Below are positions 43,645 through 52,326 of a stretch of DNA of 64,000 nt, in pieces. Source of the stretch: Pseudomonas sp. 8O. GTDB lineage: Bacteria > Pseudomonadota > Gammaproteobacteria > Pseudomonadales > Pseudomonadaceae. Within the stretch, counting starts at the first letter, position 1, and every line of letters starts with the position of its first letter. Below the pieces are notes generated by a model. It saw only the letters and a list, made by a program, of their open reading frames with translations, was not told the DNA's origin and did not search any database. The stretch lies in contig NZ_LR733265.1 of assembly GCF_902506495.1 (NCBI RefSeq), positions 1,446,868 to 1,510,867 on the forward strand, in the 5' to 3' direction. A program made the translations under genes and the position numbers.

Positions 43645-44628
43645 ATGAACACTGACTTTCGCCCCGCCTGGTGGCTCCCCGGCCCGCATCTGCAGACGCT
43701 GTGGAACCCCTTCTGTCGCAAGCCGCCGCTGCTCGAACGCCAGCGCGAGCGGTTGTGGCTGGACGATGGCGATTTCCTCGATCTCGACTGGCACGGCCCG
43801 CATGACGCCCATGCGCCGCTGGTGCTGGTACTGCATGGCCTGACCGGCAGCTCCAACTCGCTCTACGTGCTCGGCCTGCAGCAGGTTCTGGCCGCGCGCG
43901 GCTGGGCCAGTGCGGCGCTGAACTGGCGTGGCTGCTCGGGCGAGCCCAACCTGCTGCCGCGCGGCTACCACTCCGGCGCCAGCGAGGATCTGGCGTCGAC
44001 CGTGGCTCACCTGCGCGCGCAACGGCCGATGGCGCCGCTGTACGCCGTCGGTTATTCGCTGGGTGGCAACGTGCTGCTCAAGTACCTGGGTGAAAGTGGC
44101 ACGCAGAGCCAACTGCAAGGCTCCGTGGCCGTGTCGGTACCGTTTCGTCTGGACCAGTGCGCCGACCGCATAGGTCTGGGCTTCTCACGGGTGTATCAGG
44201 CGCATTTCATGCGTGAGATGGTCGCCTACGTGAACAACAAGCAGCGCCTGTTCGCCGAGAGCGGCCAGGGAGAACGCCTGTCGGTGCTGCAGCGCCTGGG
44301 CCCGCTGGATGGCATGCGCACCTTCTGGGACTTCGACGGACGTATCACCGCGCCGCTGCACGGTTTTGCCGATGCCCAAGACTACTACCGGCGCGCGTCC
44401 AGCCGTTTCTATCTGGGTGAGATTCGCACGCGCACGCTGATCATCCAGGCCGAGGACGACCCCTTCATCTTCCGCCACAGCCTGCCCGAGGCCAGCGAGC
44501 TTGCCCTGGGAACCGAGTTAGAGTTGCACGCCAAAGGCGGCCATGTCGGTTTCGTCGAGGGCAGCCCGCGCCGGCCTGGTTATTACCTGGAACGGCGCAT
44601 TCCACAGTGGTTGGATAATCGCGGCTGA
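43645..44628 (+). CDS. YheT-family alpha/beta hydrolase
   Basis: 327 residues from ATG at 43645 (MNTDFRPAWWLPGPHLQTLW, the family N-terminus); the frame upstream reads through a repeat. Hydrolase motifs: LVLHGLTGSSNS (oxyanion), nucleophile Ser in AVGYSLGGN, acid in IIQAEDDPF, His in KGGHVGFVEG. Substrate unknown; the family includes putative esterases or acylhydrolases. The stop codon lies inside a REP hairpin, which may have trimmed or set the C-terminus. Confidence 0.88.
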   Translation: MNTDFRPAWWLPGPHLQTLWNPFCRKPPLLERQRERLWLDDGDFLDLDWHGPHDAHAPLVLVLHGLTGSSNSLYVLGLQQVLAARGWASAALNWRGCSGEPNLLPRGYHSGASEDLASTVAHLRAQRPMAPLYAVGYSLGGNVLLKYLGESGTQSQLQGSVAVSVPFRLDQCADRIGLGFSRVYQAHFMREMVAYVNNKQRLFAESGQGERLSVLQRLGPLDGMRTFWDFDGRITAPLHGFADAQDYYRRASSRFYLGEIRTRTLIIQAEDDPFIFRHSLPEASELALGTELELHAKGGHVGFVEGSPRRPGYYLERRIPQWLDNRG

Positions 44629-44677
44629 AGCCGCTTCTACGCGGATCGCAAAAACCGTAGCCCGGATGAAATCCGGG
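44620..44677. repeat. Two REP palindromes at the YheT-like gene 3' end
   Basis: CGCGGCTGAAGCCGCTTCTAC (44620-44640) contains the TGA of the hydrolase gene; GTAGCCCGGATGAAATCCGGG (44657-44677) is of the CCGGAT family. Confidence 0.65.
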
Positions 44678-44790
44678 AAAACGCGCCGGACTGCAACCGA
44701 GCACGGCAATCGCTATCGACTGTAGGAGACGCGTCAACGGCGAAAAGCTCGCGGCTAAAGCCCTCCCACAAAGACGTGTGTGCGAGGTAA

Positions 44791-45450
44791 TCACCCCAGC
44801 ACCTGCTCCAACGGCACATGCAGGCGGCCATACAGCGCCTCGACCGCATCACGGGCTGAAGGGGCGATGTAGCCACTTTCCAGCGCCAGCACCTGGTAGA
44901 TGCCACGGCGCAGCATGTCCTGGCTGAGATTGTCCGGGTTAGCCCCGGCGGTGCAGAGAAAGCGCACCCAAGAGGTCATGATGATCCAGGCGTTGAGCGT
45001 AAGCGCCTCGATCTGCGCCGGCGTCATCAACAGAATGCCGGCCTCGACGAATCCCTGATAGACCGACTGCGCACCTATCAGACAGCGCCGGGCGAAAGCA
45101 CGGTAGCGCTCGGCCAACTCGGCGTCGGATTCCAGCAGATGCTCCAGATCACGGTGCAGGAAGCGGTAGTGCCACATCGCAGCCAGCAGCGCCTCCAGAT
45201 AGAAGGTCTTGTCCGCCACCGTCAGCGCGCGCCCCTCAGGCAGGCGCAGGAAGCTGTCGACCTGCACTTCGTACTGGGCGAACAGCTCGGCAATGATCAT
45301 CTGCTTGTTGCGAAAGTGGTAGTACAGGTTGCCCGGCGAAATCCCCAGGTGCGCGGCGATATGGTTGGTGGTGACAGTGCGCTCGCCCTGGCTGTTGAAC
45401 AGGGCCAGGCTCTCGGCAACGATGCGGTCGCGGGTCTTGGGTGGCGCCAT
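44791..45450 (-). CDS. TetR-family transcriptional regulator
   Basis: 219 residues from MAPPKTRDRIVAESLALFN at 45450; the longer frame lacks homology. N-terminal helix-turn-helix (TTNHIAAHLGISPGNLYYHFRNKQ) split over helices 2-3 of a TetR domain. The C-terminal ligand domain is all-helical, with no recognised ligand. Divergent from an aldehyde dehydrogenase gene; an 18-bp palindrome between the two, inside that gene's promoter, is its likely operator. Probably represses the oxidation genes and itself. Confidence 0.9.
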   Translation of the reverse strand: MAPPKTRDRIVAESLALFNSQGERTVTTNHIAAHLGISPGNLYYHFRNKQMIIAELFAQYEVQVDSFLRLPEGRALTVADKTFYLEALLAAMWHYRFLHRDLEHLLESDAELAERYRAFARRCLIGAQSVYQGFVEAGILLMTPAQIEALTLNAWIIMTSWVRFLCTAGANPDNLSQDMLRRGIYQVLALESGYIAPSARDAVEALYGRLHVPLEQVLG

Positions 45451-45585
45451 GAGGCAGCTCGATCTCGACTTCAAAAGTAGCAAAGGTACAGGCGAAACAG
45501 CCGAAGTGTTACCCCCTGATGCACCCCGCAAGCCTTGGCAGACCTTTGGTTAGGGTGCGGCGAGGGAGGCATCGCGGCATCCTGT

Positions 45586-45614
45586 TTGACACATTAGAGT
45601 AATTGCTCTAAAAA
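45586..45614 (+). promoter_or_regulatory. Aldehyde dehydrogenase promoter with TetR-type operator
   Basis: TTGACA (45586-45591), 17 bp, TAAAAA (45609-45614) form a sigma-70 promoter. The palindrome TTAGAG-TAATTG-CTCTAA (45594-45611) fills the spacer, so a bound TetR regulator would block it. Confidence 0.65.
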
Positions 45615-45660
45615 TCCAGCTCAGCCCCAAGCAGCCCGCTGGAACGTCGAGGAGAAACCC

Positions 45661-47091
45661 ATGGTCGCCGACATCGCCTACCTGCAGCACAGCCAGCAGC
45701 AGATCAACCAGCTGGACGGCACCTTCGCCCTGCAGCGCTCTGCCTTTGCCGCCAACCCGATGCCTTCGGCCGACCAACGCATCCAATGGCTGAAATCCCT
45801 CAGCGAACTGCTCACTCAGCAACAGAACGCCCTGGTGGCAGCGATCTCCGAAGACTTCAGCAACCGCTCGGCTGACGAGACCCTGCTCGCCGAACTGATG
45901 CCCAGCCTGCATGGCATCCATTACGCGAGCAAACGCATCAAGAAGTGGATGAAACCGTCACGGCGCAGCGTCGGCATGCAGTTCATGCCGGCTTCGGCCA
46001 AGGTCATCTACCAGCCGCTGGGCGTGGTCGGCATCATCGTGCCGTGGAACTACCCGCTGTTTCTCGCCATCGGCCCGCTGACCGGCGCGCTTGCGGCCGG
46101 CAACCGGGTGATGATCAAGATGAGCGAGTCCACCCCGGCCACCTCACAGTTGGTCAAGGACCTTCTGGCGCGCGTCTTCCCCGAGGACCTGGTCAGCGTC
46201 GTCCTGGGCGAGGCGGAAGTCGGCATGGCCTTCTCCAAACTGCCGTTCGACCACCTGCTGTTCACCGGCGCCACCAGCATCGGCAAGCACGTGATGCGCG
46301 CCGCCGCAGAGAACCTCACCCCGGTGACCCTGGAGTTGGGCGGCAAGTCGCCGGCCATCGTGTCTGCCGATGTGCCACTGGCGGACGCGGCCGAACGCAT
46401 CGCCTTCGGCAAGACCCTCAACGCCGGGCAGACCTGCGTGGCGCCGGACTATGCGCTGGTACCGCGTGACCGTATCGACGGTTTCGTCGCCGCCTATCGC
46501 GACGTGGTGCAGCGCTTTTACCCTGTGCTCAAGGACAACCCCGACTACACGGCGATCATCAACGAGCGCCAGTTGGCACGCCTCAACGGCTACCTGCAGG
46601 ACGCAGAGGCCAAGGGTGCACGCATCGTCTCGCTGTACCCCGAAGCGCAGGGTCGACGCCTGCCGCAGAGCCTGGTGCTCGACGTCAACGACGACATGAA
46701 GCTGATGCAGGATGAAATCTTCGGTCCACTGCTGCCGGTGGTGCCCTATGAGCGCCTGGAAGATGCCTTTGCCTACGTCAACGCACGGCCACGCCCACTG
46801 GCGCTTTACTACTTCGGCTACGACAAGCACGAGCAGCAGCGCGTGCTTCACGAGACCCACTCCGGTGGCGTGTGCCTCAACGACACCCTGCTGCACGTGG
46901 CCCAGGATGACATGCCGTTCGGTGGCGTCGGCCCGTCCGGCATGGGCCATTACCACGGCCACGAAGGCTTCCTGACCTTCAGCAAGGCCAAGGGCGTGTT
47001 CATCAAGCAGCGCTTCAATGCCGCGCGGCTGATCTACCCGCCCTATGGCAAGTCGATCCAGAAGCTGGTCTACAAGCTGTTCGTGCGCTGA
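45661..47091 (+). CDS. calB: Coniferyl-aldehyde-dehydrogenase-type NAD(P) aldehyde dehydrogenase
   Basis: 476 residues. Aldehyde dehydrogenase fold with GVVGIIVPWNYPLFLAIGP, catalytic Glu in LELGGKSP, catalytic Cys in NAGQTCVAPDY, and EIFGPLLPVVPYERLE. The C-terminus (LIYPPYGKSIQKLVYKL) is of the coniferyl/fatty aldehyde dehydrogenase subfamily with a terminal amphipathic helix. Oxidises aldehydes to acids; the true substrate is not known. First of three genes with a Tat protein and a GMC oxidoreductase, controlled by the TetR gene. Confidence 0.88.
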   Translation: MVADIAYLQHSQQQINQLDGTFALQRSAFAANPMPSADQRIQWLKSLSELLTQQQNALVAAISEDFSNRSADETLLAELMPSLHGIHYASKRIKKWMKPSRRSVGMQFMPASAKVIYQPLGVVGIIVPWNYPLFLAIGPLTGALAAGNRVMIKMSESTPATSQLVKDLLARVFPEDLVSVVLGEAEVGMAFSKLPFDHLLFTGATSIGKHVMRAAAENLTPVTLELGGKSPAIVSADVPLADAAERIAFGKTLNAGQTCVAPDYALVPRDRIDGFVAAYRDVVQRFYPVLKDNPDYTAIINERQLARLNGYLQDAEAKGARIVSLYPEAQGRRLPQSLVLDVNDDMKLMQDEIFGPLLPVVPYERLEDAFAYVNARPRPLALYYFGYDKHEQQRVLHETHSGGVCLNDTLLHVAQDDMPFGGVGPSGMGHYHGHEGFLTFSKAKGVFIKQRFNAARLIYPPYGKSIQKLVYKLFVR

Positions 47092-47133
47092 TCCACGCGG
47101 GCCCGGCCCGTTCTACGCCTGGTGATAACAACA

Positions 47134-47679
47134 ATGAACGACACCACCCTGAACGCGCCGCAACTGTCGCGGCGCAGCCTGCTCAAGGTCGGCTTGCTGG
47201 GCACGGCGCTGCTCGGCACCGCCGGGCTGACCGCAACGCTCAGCGGATGCTCGGCCAGCACGCCGGCCAATGGTTACCTGATCCTGCGCAGCAGCGACAT
47301 GCCCTTTCTGCGCGCACTGATCCCGGTGATGCTCGATGGCGCCGTCAATGCCGAACATATGCCGCTGGCCATCGACGGCACGCTGCAGAGCCTCGACAAC
47401 AGCCTCGCGCACCTGTCGCCGGAGATGCGGGGGCTCACCGTGCAACTGTTCGACGTGCTCGCCCTACCCATCACCCGCGGCCCACTGACCGGAGTGTGGG
47501 GCAGCTGGGAAAACGCCAGCGGCGATGACGTGCGCAACTTTCTTGGCCGTTGGCAGAACAGCAGCCTGAGCCTGCTACGCATGGGCCACGCCTCGCTGCT
47601 GCAACTGGTGATGATGGCCTGGTATAGCCGCCAGGAGGCCTGGGCGCATTGCGGCTACCCGGGGCCGCCCACCGTATAA
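47134..47679 (+). CDS. Tat-exported small protein, probable partner of the GMC oxidoreductase
   Basis: 181 residues from ATG at 47134. Twin-arginine signal SRRSLLKVGLLGTALLGTAG followed by a Cys (LSGCS) that could be lipidated. The mature domain is helical, without cofactor motifs. Size and Tat signal resemble the small subunits that carry flavin dehydrogenases across the membrane as passengers. Since the GMC enzyme downstream has no signal peptide, I infer it is its escort or small subunit. Not proven. Confidence 0.7.
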   Translation: MNDTTLNAPQLSRRSLLKVGLLGTALLGTAGLTATLSGCSASTPANGYLILRSSDMPFLRALIPVMLDGAVNAEHMPLAIDGTLQSLDNSLAHLSPEMRGLTVQLFDVLALPITRGPLTGVWGSWENASGDDVRNFLGRWQNSSLSLLRMGHASLLQLVMMAWYSRQEAWAHCGYPGPPTV

Positions 47680-47689
47680 CGGCTGCTTC

Positions 47690-47762
47690 GTAGGGTGGGC
47701 CGGCCGGCGATCCGCTTAAGCCCACCAATAGAGACAGCTTGGTGGGCTGAAGCCCACCCTAC
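47690..47762. repeat. GTAGGGTGGGC...GCCCACCCTAC REP element
   Basis: Outer arms GTAGGGTGGGC and GCCCACCCTAC with an internal GGTGGGCT/AGCCCACC pair. Located after the Tat gene. Confidence 0.65.
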
Positions 47763-47796
47763 CAACTGGAATTTAGCCAACCGCGATTATCAGAAT

Positions 47797-47935
47797 GAGG
47801 CCTCTGAAACCGTAGCGAGCGGTTCGAGCGCAAGGAAGGCTCGCAGCACGTGGCGAGGCTGTACTGAAGTACGCCGAGCCACGGGCGAGAACCTGACGCC
47901 GCAATCGGATCGCGCAGTAGGTTTCAGTGACTCCG
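47797..47935. repeat. Structured dispersed repeat, copy D
   Basis: Arms ending CTGAAACC (5') and GGTTTCAG (3') with partial outer pairing; central hairpin GTACT-GA-AGTAC (47861-47872) flanked by GGC/GCC; distal block GCAATCGGATCGCGCAGTAG. More diverged than A-C. It ends 10 bp before the GMC start, inside its leader. Confidence 0.5.
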
Positions 47936-47945
47936 AGGAAAAACA

Positions 47946-49544
47946 ATGCCTGTACCCGATTTGTTCAAGCAAGGCCTGGCCAAGGGCTGGAAGACATACG
48001 ACGGTTCGCGTCTGGAAAACGACCTGACCCTGGAAGCCGACGTCGCCATCGTCGGCAGCGGCGCCGGGGGCGGCACCACGGCGGAAATCCTCAGCGCCGC
48101 CGGCTACAAGGTGCTGCTGATCGAAGAAGGCCCACTGAAGACCAGCGACGACTTCAAGATGCAGGAAGCCGACGCCTACCCGTCGCTCTATCAGGAAGGC
48201 ATCGGGCGCATGAGCAAGGACGGCGCCATCACCATCCTGCAGGGCCGCGCGGTCGGCGGCACCACGCTGATCAACTGGACCAGCAGCTTTCGCACCCCGC
48301 CACAGACCCTGGCGCATTGGGCCGAGGTGCACGGTGTGGCAGGGCATGATGAAGCAGCCATGGCGCCCTGGTTCGAGAGAATGGAACAGCGCCTGGGCGT
48401 TGCGCCCTGGGCGGTGCCGCCCAATGCCAACAACGAGGTGCTGCGCAGCGGTTGCGACAAGCTCGGCTATCACTGGTCGCCGATCCCGCGCAACGTACGC
48501 GGCTGCTGGAACCTAGGCTATTGCGGCATGGGCTGCCCGACCAACGCCAAGCAGTCGATGCTGGTCACTACCATCCCCGCCACCCTCGACGCCGGCGGCG
48601 AACTGCTCTATCTGGCGCGCGCCGACAAGCTGCTGATCAAAGACGACCAGGTGGTCGGCATCGACTGCCTGGGCATGGACGAACGCTGCGTGGCGCCCAA
48701 TGGTCGGCGCATCCGCGTCAAGGCGCGGCACTACGTGCTGGCCGGCGGCGGCATCAATACGCCCGGCATCCTACTGCGCTCCGAAGCCCCCGACCCGCAC
48801 CAGCGCGTCGGCCGCCGCACCTATCTGCACCTGGTGAATTTCTCTGCGGCGCAGTTCGAGCAGGTGATCAACCCCTTCTATGGTGCCCCGCAATCGGTCT
48901 ACTCCGACCATTTTCAGTGGGACGACGGCACCAGCGGGCGGCTGTCCTACAAACTGGAAGTGCCGCCGCTGCAACCGGCGCTGACTGCCACCCTGCTCGG
49001 TGATTTCGGCCGTGAGAACGCCCTGCGCATGGAACAGTTGCCCCACACCAACGTGATGCTCGCCCTGCTGCGCGACGGTTTCCACGAGGACAGCGCCGAA
49101 GGCCGCGTGGAGCTGCGTAGCGATGGCAGCCCGGTACTCGACTACCAGATGACCGACTACACCTGGGATGGCGTGCGCCGGGCCTACCTGACCATGGCGG
49201 AAATCCAGTTCGCCGCCAGCGCCAAGGCCGTGATGCCGACTCACACCGATGCGCGTTACGTCAGCACCTGGCGCGAAGCCAAGGACATGATCGAGAACCT
49301 CGACCTGGCGCTGTACCGCACCCGCCTGGGCAGTGCTCATGTGATGGGCGGCTGCGCCATGGGCGAGGATCCACAGCAGGCCGTGGTCGACAGCCTCGGC
49401 CGGCACCATCACCTGGCCAACCTGTCGATCCATGACGGCTCGCTATTTCCCACCAGCATCGGCGCCAACCCGCAGCTGTCGATCTACGGCCTGACCGCCA
49501 AGCTTGCGACGCTGCTGGCCGAGCGACTGAAAAGCCCGAGCTAG
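47946..49544 (+). CDS. GMC-family FAD-dependent oxidoreductase
   Basis: 532 residues. FAD-binding AIVGSGAGGGTTAEIL at about 34-49, GMC signature near GRAVGGTTLINWTSSFRTP, a cysteine-rich stretch (GCWNLGYCGMGCPTNAKQS), and the C-terminal catalytic His/Asn pair in AHVMGGCAMGE and SIGANPQLSIYG. No signal peptide. Oxidises alcohols to aldehydes; with the upstream aldehyde dehydrogenase it would make a two-step alcohol-to-acid route. Separated from the Tat gene by two repeats. Confidence 0.88.
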   Translation: MPVPDLFKQGLAKGWKTYDGSRLENDLTLEADVAIVGSGAGGGTTAEILSAAGYKVLLIEEGPLKTSDDFKMQEADAYPSLYQEGIGRMSKDGAITILQGRAVGGTTLINWTSSFRTPPQTLAHWAEVHGVAGHDEAAMAPWFERMEQRLGVAPWAVPPNANNEVLRSGCDKLGYHWSPIPRNVRGCWNLGYCGMGCPTNAKQSMLVTTIPATLDAGGELLYLARADKLLIKDDQVVGIDCLGMDERCVAPNGRRIRVKARHYVLAGGGINTPGILLRSEAPDPHQRVGRRTYLHLVNFSAAQFEQVINPFYGAPQSVYSDHFQWDDGTSGRLSYKLEVPPLQPALTATLLGDFGRENALRMEQLPHTNVMLALLRDGFHEDSAEGRVELRSDGSPVLDYQMTDYTWDGVRRAYLTMAEIQFAASAKAVMPTHTDARYVSTWREAKDMIENLDLALYRTRLGSAHVMGGCAMGEDPQQAVVDSLGRHHHLANLSIHDGSLFPTSIGANPQLSIYGLTAKLATLLAERLKSPS

Positions 49545-49648
49545 ACGCCACTGTCCTGGCACGGGAGAACGCAACGCAGGCCGTGGCTTGGCCGCTGGCA
49601 TGCGCTGCGCTACCATCCGACTCCTTTTCGACCCGCCAGGACGTCCCG

Positions 49649-50131
49649 ATGAATCGAGTGTTATACCCCGGCACCTTCGACCCCATCACCAAGGGCCACG
49701 GTGATCTGGTCGAACGCGCCGCGCGCCTGTTCGATCACGTCATCATCGCCGTCGCCGCCAGCCCCAAGAAGAACCCTCTGTTTTCCCTGGAGCAACGCGT
49801 CGAGCTGGCCCGCGAGGTGACCAAGCACCTGCCCAACGTCGAAGTGGTGGGTTTTTCGTCGCTGCTCGCGCACTTCGTCAAGGAACAGAACGCCAATGTC
49901 TTCCTGCGCGGCCTGCGCGCGGTGTCCGACTTCGAATATGAATTCCAGCTGGCCAACATGAACCGTCAGTTGGCGCCGGACGTGGAAAGCCTGTTCCTCA
50001 CCCCGTCGGAAAAATATTCCTTCATCTCCTCTACTCTGGTGCGCGAGATCGCAGCCCTGGGCGGCGATATCACCAAGTTCGTCCACCCCGCCGTGGCCGA
50101 CGCGCTGAACGAGCGTTTTCGCAAGAACTGA
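49649..50131 (+). CDS. coaD: Phosphopantetheine adenylyltransferase
   Basis: 160 residues from ATG at 49649 (MNRVLYPGTFDPITKGH). Penultimate step of coenzyme A synthesis: joins ATP and phosphopantetheine. Nucleotidyltransferase motif T-x-G-H (PITKGHGD), NVFLRGLRAVSDFEYE, and ISSTLVRE for phosphate binding. Complete and of normal length. Precedes a ferredoxin gene, a conserved neighbour. Confidence 0.97.
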   Translation: MNRVLYPGTFDPITKGHGDLVERAARLFDHVIIAVAASPKKNPLFSLEQRVELAREVTKHLPNVEVVGFSSLLAHFVKEQNANVFLRGLRAVSDFEYEFQLANMNRQLAPDVESLFLTPSEKYSFISSTLVREIAALGGDITKFVHPAVADALNERFRKN

Positions 50132-50141
50132 AGCCAACGCC

Positions 50142-50162
50142 GTAGGGTGCGCCATGCGCACC
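50142..50162. repeat. GTAGGGTGCGC palindromic repeat
   Basis: GTAGGGTGCGC-CA-TGCGCACC type hairpin 10 bp after the coaD stop. Confidence 0.65.
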
Positions 50163-50274
50163 TGATGGCAGCAGCGATCTCACGCCTCATGGCGCCCCTG
50201 CCGGTAATCCGGCACAATTCGCAGCATCGTTGCCCGTAAAGTGTCGAAGCCTGCGCGTCGACAGGAGTTGCCCC

Positions 50275-50526
50275 ATGTCCCTGATCATCACCGACGATTG
50301 CATCAACTGCGACGTCTGCGAACCCGAGTGCCCCAACGGCGCCATTTCCCAGGGTGAGGAGATCTACGTGATCGACCCCAACCTGTGCACCGAATGCGTT
50401 GGCCACTACGATGAGCCGCAATGCCAGCAGGTGTGCCCGGTGGACTGCATCCCGCTCGACGAGAACAACGTCGAGAGCAAGGATGAACTGATGCACAAAT
50501 ACCGCATCATCACTGGCAAGGCCTGA
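50275..50526 (+). CDS. 2[4Fe-4S] ferredoxin (Alvin/YfhL type)
   Basis: 83 residues from ATG at 50275 (CAGGAG upstream). Two cluster motifs: CINCDVCEPECP at the N-terminus and C-x2-C-x8-C-x3-CP later (CTECVGHYDEPQCQQVCP), the 8-residue insert being the mark of the Allochromatium-type ferredoxins. A C-terminal helix follows. Soluble low-potential electron carrier. Conserved beside coaD in Pseudomonas. Confidence 0.93.
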   Translation: MSLIITDDCINCDVCEPECPNGAISQGEEIYVIDPNLCTECVGHYDEPQCQQVCPVDCIPLDENNVESKDELMHKYRIITGKA

Positions 50527-50634
50527 CCTTTCCGGGAGGCTACCGGCCTCCCGTTTCCTCCGTGCCCGTTCTGCCCTTCGCCAGAGCAAGGCTGTTAAGC
50601 TTCCAGCCTCCTTCAGCCGCCTCGGGTAGCTCGC

Positions 50635-52293
50635 ATGTTGCGCACACTCCTGCTATCGACCCTGCTGCTCGGCGCCAGCCTCCTGGCCCAGGCCGCTCCG
50701 CAGCAAGCCGCCATTGCCACCGCTCATCCTGCCGCCACTGCCGCTGCGCAGCAGATGCTCGACGCCGGCGGTAACGCCTTCGATGCCGCCGTCGCCGCCA
50801 GCGCGGCCCTGGCCGTGGTCGAACCCTACGGCTCTGGCCTTGGTGGCGGCGGCTTCTTCCTGCTGCGCACTGCTGGCGATACGCCAGGCTACGACTTCCT
50901 CGATGCCCGCGAACGTGCACCGCTGGAAGCCAAGCCGAATCTCTATGTCCGCGATGGCAAAGTGCAGCGCGAGCTGTCGCTCAACGGCGCACTTGCTGCC
51001 GCCATTCCAGGGCTGCCGGCAGCATTGGTCGAGCTGGCGGAGAAGCACGGCCGCTTGCCGCTGAAAACCAGCCTGGCACCGGCGATTCGCCTGGCCAACG
51101 AAGGCTTCGCGGTCGATCGCGTCTACCGCGAGCGCGCAACCTGGCGCCTGGCAGCGCTGCGTGACGATGCCGAAACCGCCAAGCTATTTCTCGATCAGGG
51201 TGAAATACCCGCCGAAGGCCATATGCTGCGCCAGCCCGACCTCGCCACCACCCTGCAGGCGTTGGCCGAGCATGGCCGCGCGGGCTTCTATACCGGCCCG
51301 GTGGCCGAGCGTCTGGTCAGCGGCGTGCGCCATGCCGGTGGCATCTGGACGCTCGATGATCTGCGCGAGTACCGCATCGCCCGTCGCACGCCGCTGCGCT
51401 TCCCCATGGAAGACGGCCGCGAGCTGATCAGCGCGCCACCACCCTCGGCTGGCGGTATAGCGCTGGCGCAGAGCCTGGCCATACTCGAACAGCTGCCCTG
51501 GCGCGATGCCGAGCCCGTACAGCGCACGCATTACGTGGTCGAGGCCCTGCGTCGTGCCTACCGTGACCGTGGCCTACTGGGCGATCCCGACTTCATCAAG
51601 AATCCTGTAGAGCAACTGTTGTCACCCGGGCATCTGGCCGTGCTCGCCGGCAGTATCGACCCCGAAAAGGCCACGCCCAGCGCCAGCCTGCCGCCTGCCG
51701 GCACCTGGCACGAAGGCGACCACACCACCCACTTCGCCGTGCTCGATGCCGAGGGCAATGCCGTGGCGGCGACGCTGTCGATCAACCTGCCGTTCGGCGC
51801 GGCCTTCACCGTGCCCGGCACCGGCGTGCTGCTCAACGACGAGATGGACGACTTCGCCGCCGACGTACAGGGCGCCAACGCCTACGGCCTGACCGGCAGC
51901 CAGGCCAACGCCATCGCAGGTGGCAAACGCCCACTGTCATCGATGAGCCCCAGCTTTGTCGAAAGCAGCGACGAATTCACCGCCTTCGGCACACCGGGCG
52001 GCAGCCGTATTCCGAGCATGGTGCTGCTGTCGATGCTCGAATACCTGGACGATAAGCCCATCGAGCGCTGGCCGGCGGTGGCGCGCTACCACCACCAGTT
52101 TCTGCCGGACGTGATCGAGCATGAGCCGGATACCTTCAGCGATGAGCAGATCGCCGAGCTGCAACGACGCGGCCATGAACTCAAGCGTCTGGATCGGCAG
52201 TACGGCAACCAGCAGGTGCTGTTCTGGGACAAGGTCAGCGGTGAAGTGCAGGCCGCAAGCGACCCGCGCGGGATTGGTACGGCGACGCCGTGA
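50635..52293 (+). CDS. ggt: Gamma-glutamyltranspeptidase
   Basis: 552 residues. Signal peptide MLRTLLLSTLLLGASLLAQAA. The proenzyme cleaves itself before the catalytic threonine, seen here in GDHTTHFAVLD (about residue 365). Substrate-binding loop SGLGGGGFFLLR near the start; SSMSPSFV and GTPGGSRIPSM in the small subunit. Periplasmic enzyme that breaks down glutathione and other gamma-glutamyl compounds. Stand-alone; convergent with the Na/Pi gene. Confidence 0.94.
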   Translation: MLRTLLLSTLLLGASLLAQAAPQQAAIATAHPAATAAAQQMLDAGGNAFDAAVAASAALAVVEPYGSGLGGGGFFLLRTAGDTPGYDFLDARERAPLEAKPNLYVRDGKVQRELSLNGALAAAIPGLPAALVELAEKHGRLPLKTSLAPAIRLANEGFAVDRVYRERATWRLAALRDDAETAKLFLDQGEIPAEGHMLRQPDLATTLQALAEHGRAGFYTGPVAERLVSGVRHAGGIWTLDDLREYRIARRTPLRFPMEDGRELISAPPPSAGGIALAQSLAILEQLPWRDAEPVQRTHYVVEALRRAYRDRGLLGDPDFIKNPVEQLLSPGHLAVLAGSIDPEKATPSASLPPAGTWHEGDHTTHFAVLDAEGNAVAATLSINLPFGAAFTVPGTGVLLNDEMDDFAADVQGANAYGLTGSQANAIAGGKRPLSSMSPSFVESSDEFTAFGTPGGSRIPSMVLLSMLEYLDDKPIERWPAVARYHHQFLPDVIEHEPDTFSDEQIAELQRRGHELKRLDRQYGNQQVLFWDKVSGEVQAASDPRGIGTATP

Positions 52294-52326
52294 AGCGCAG
52301 CGCTCGAGTGTGATCGTAGCCCGGGC

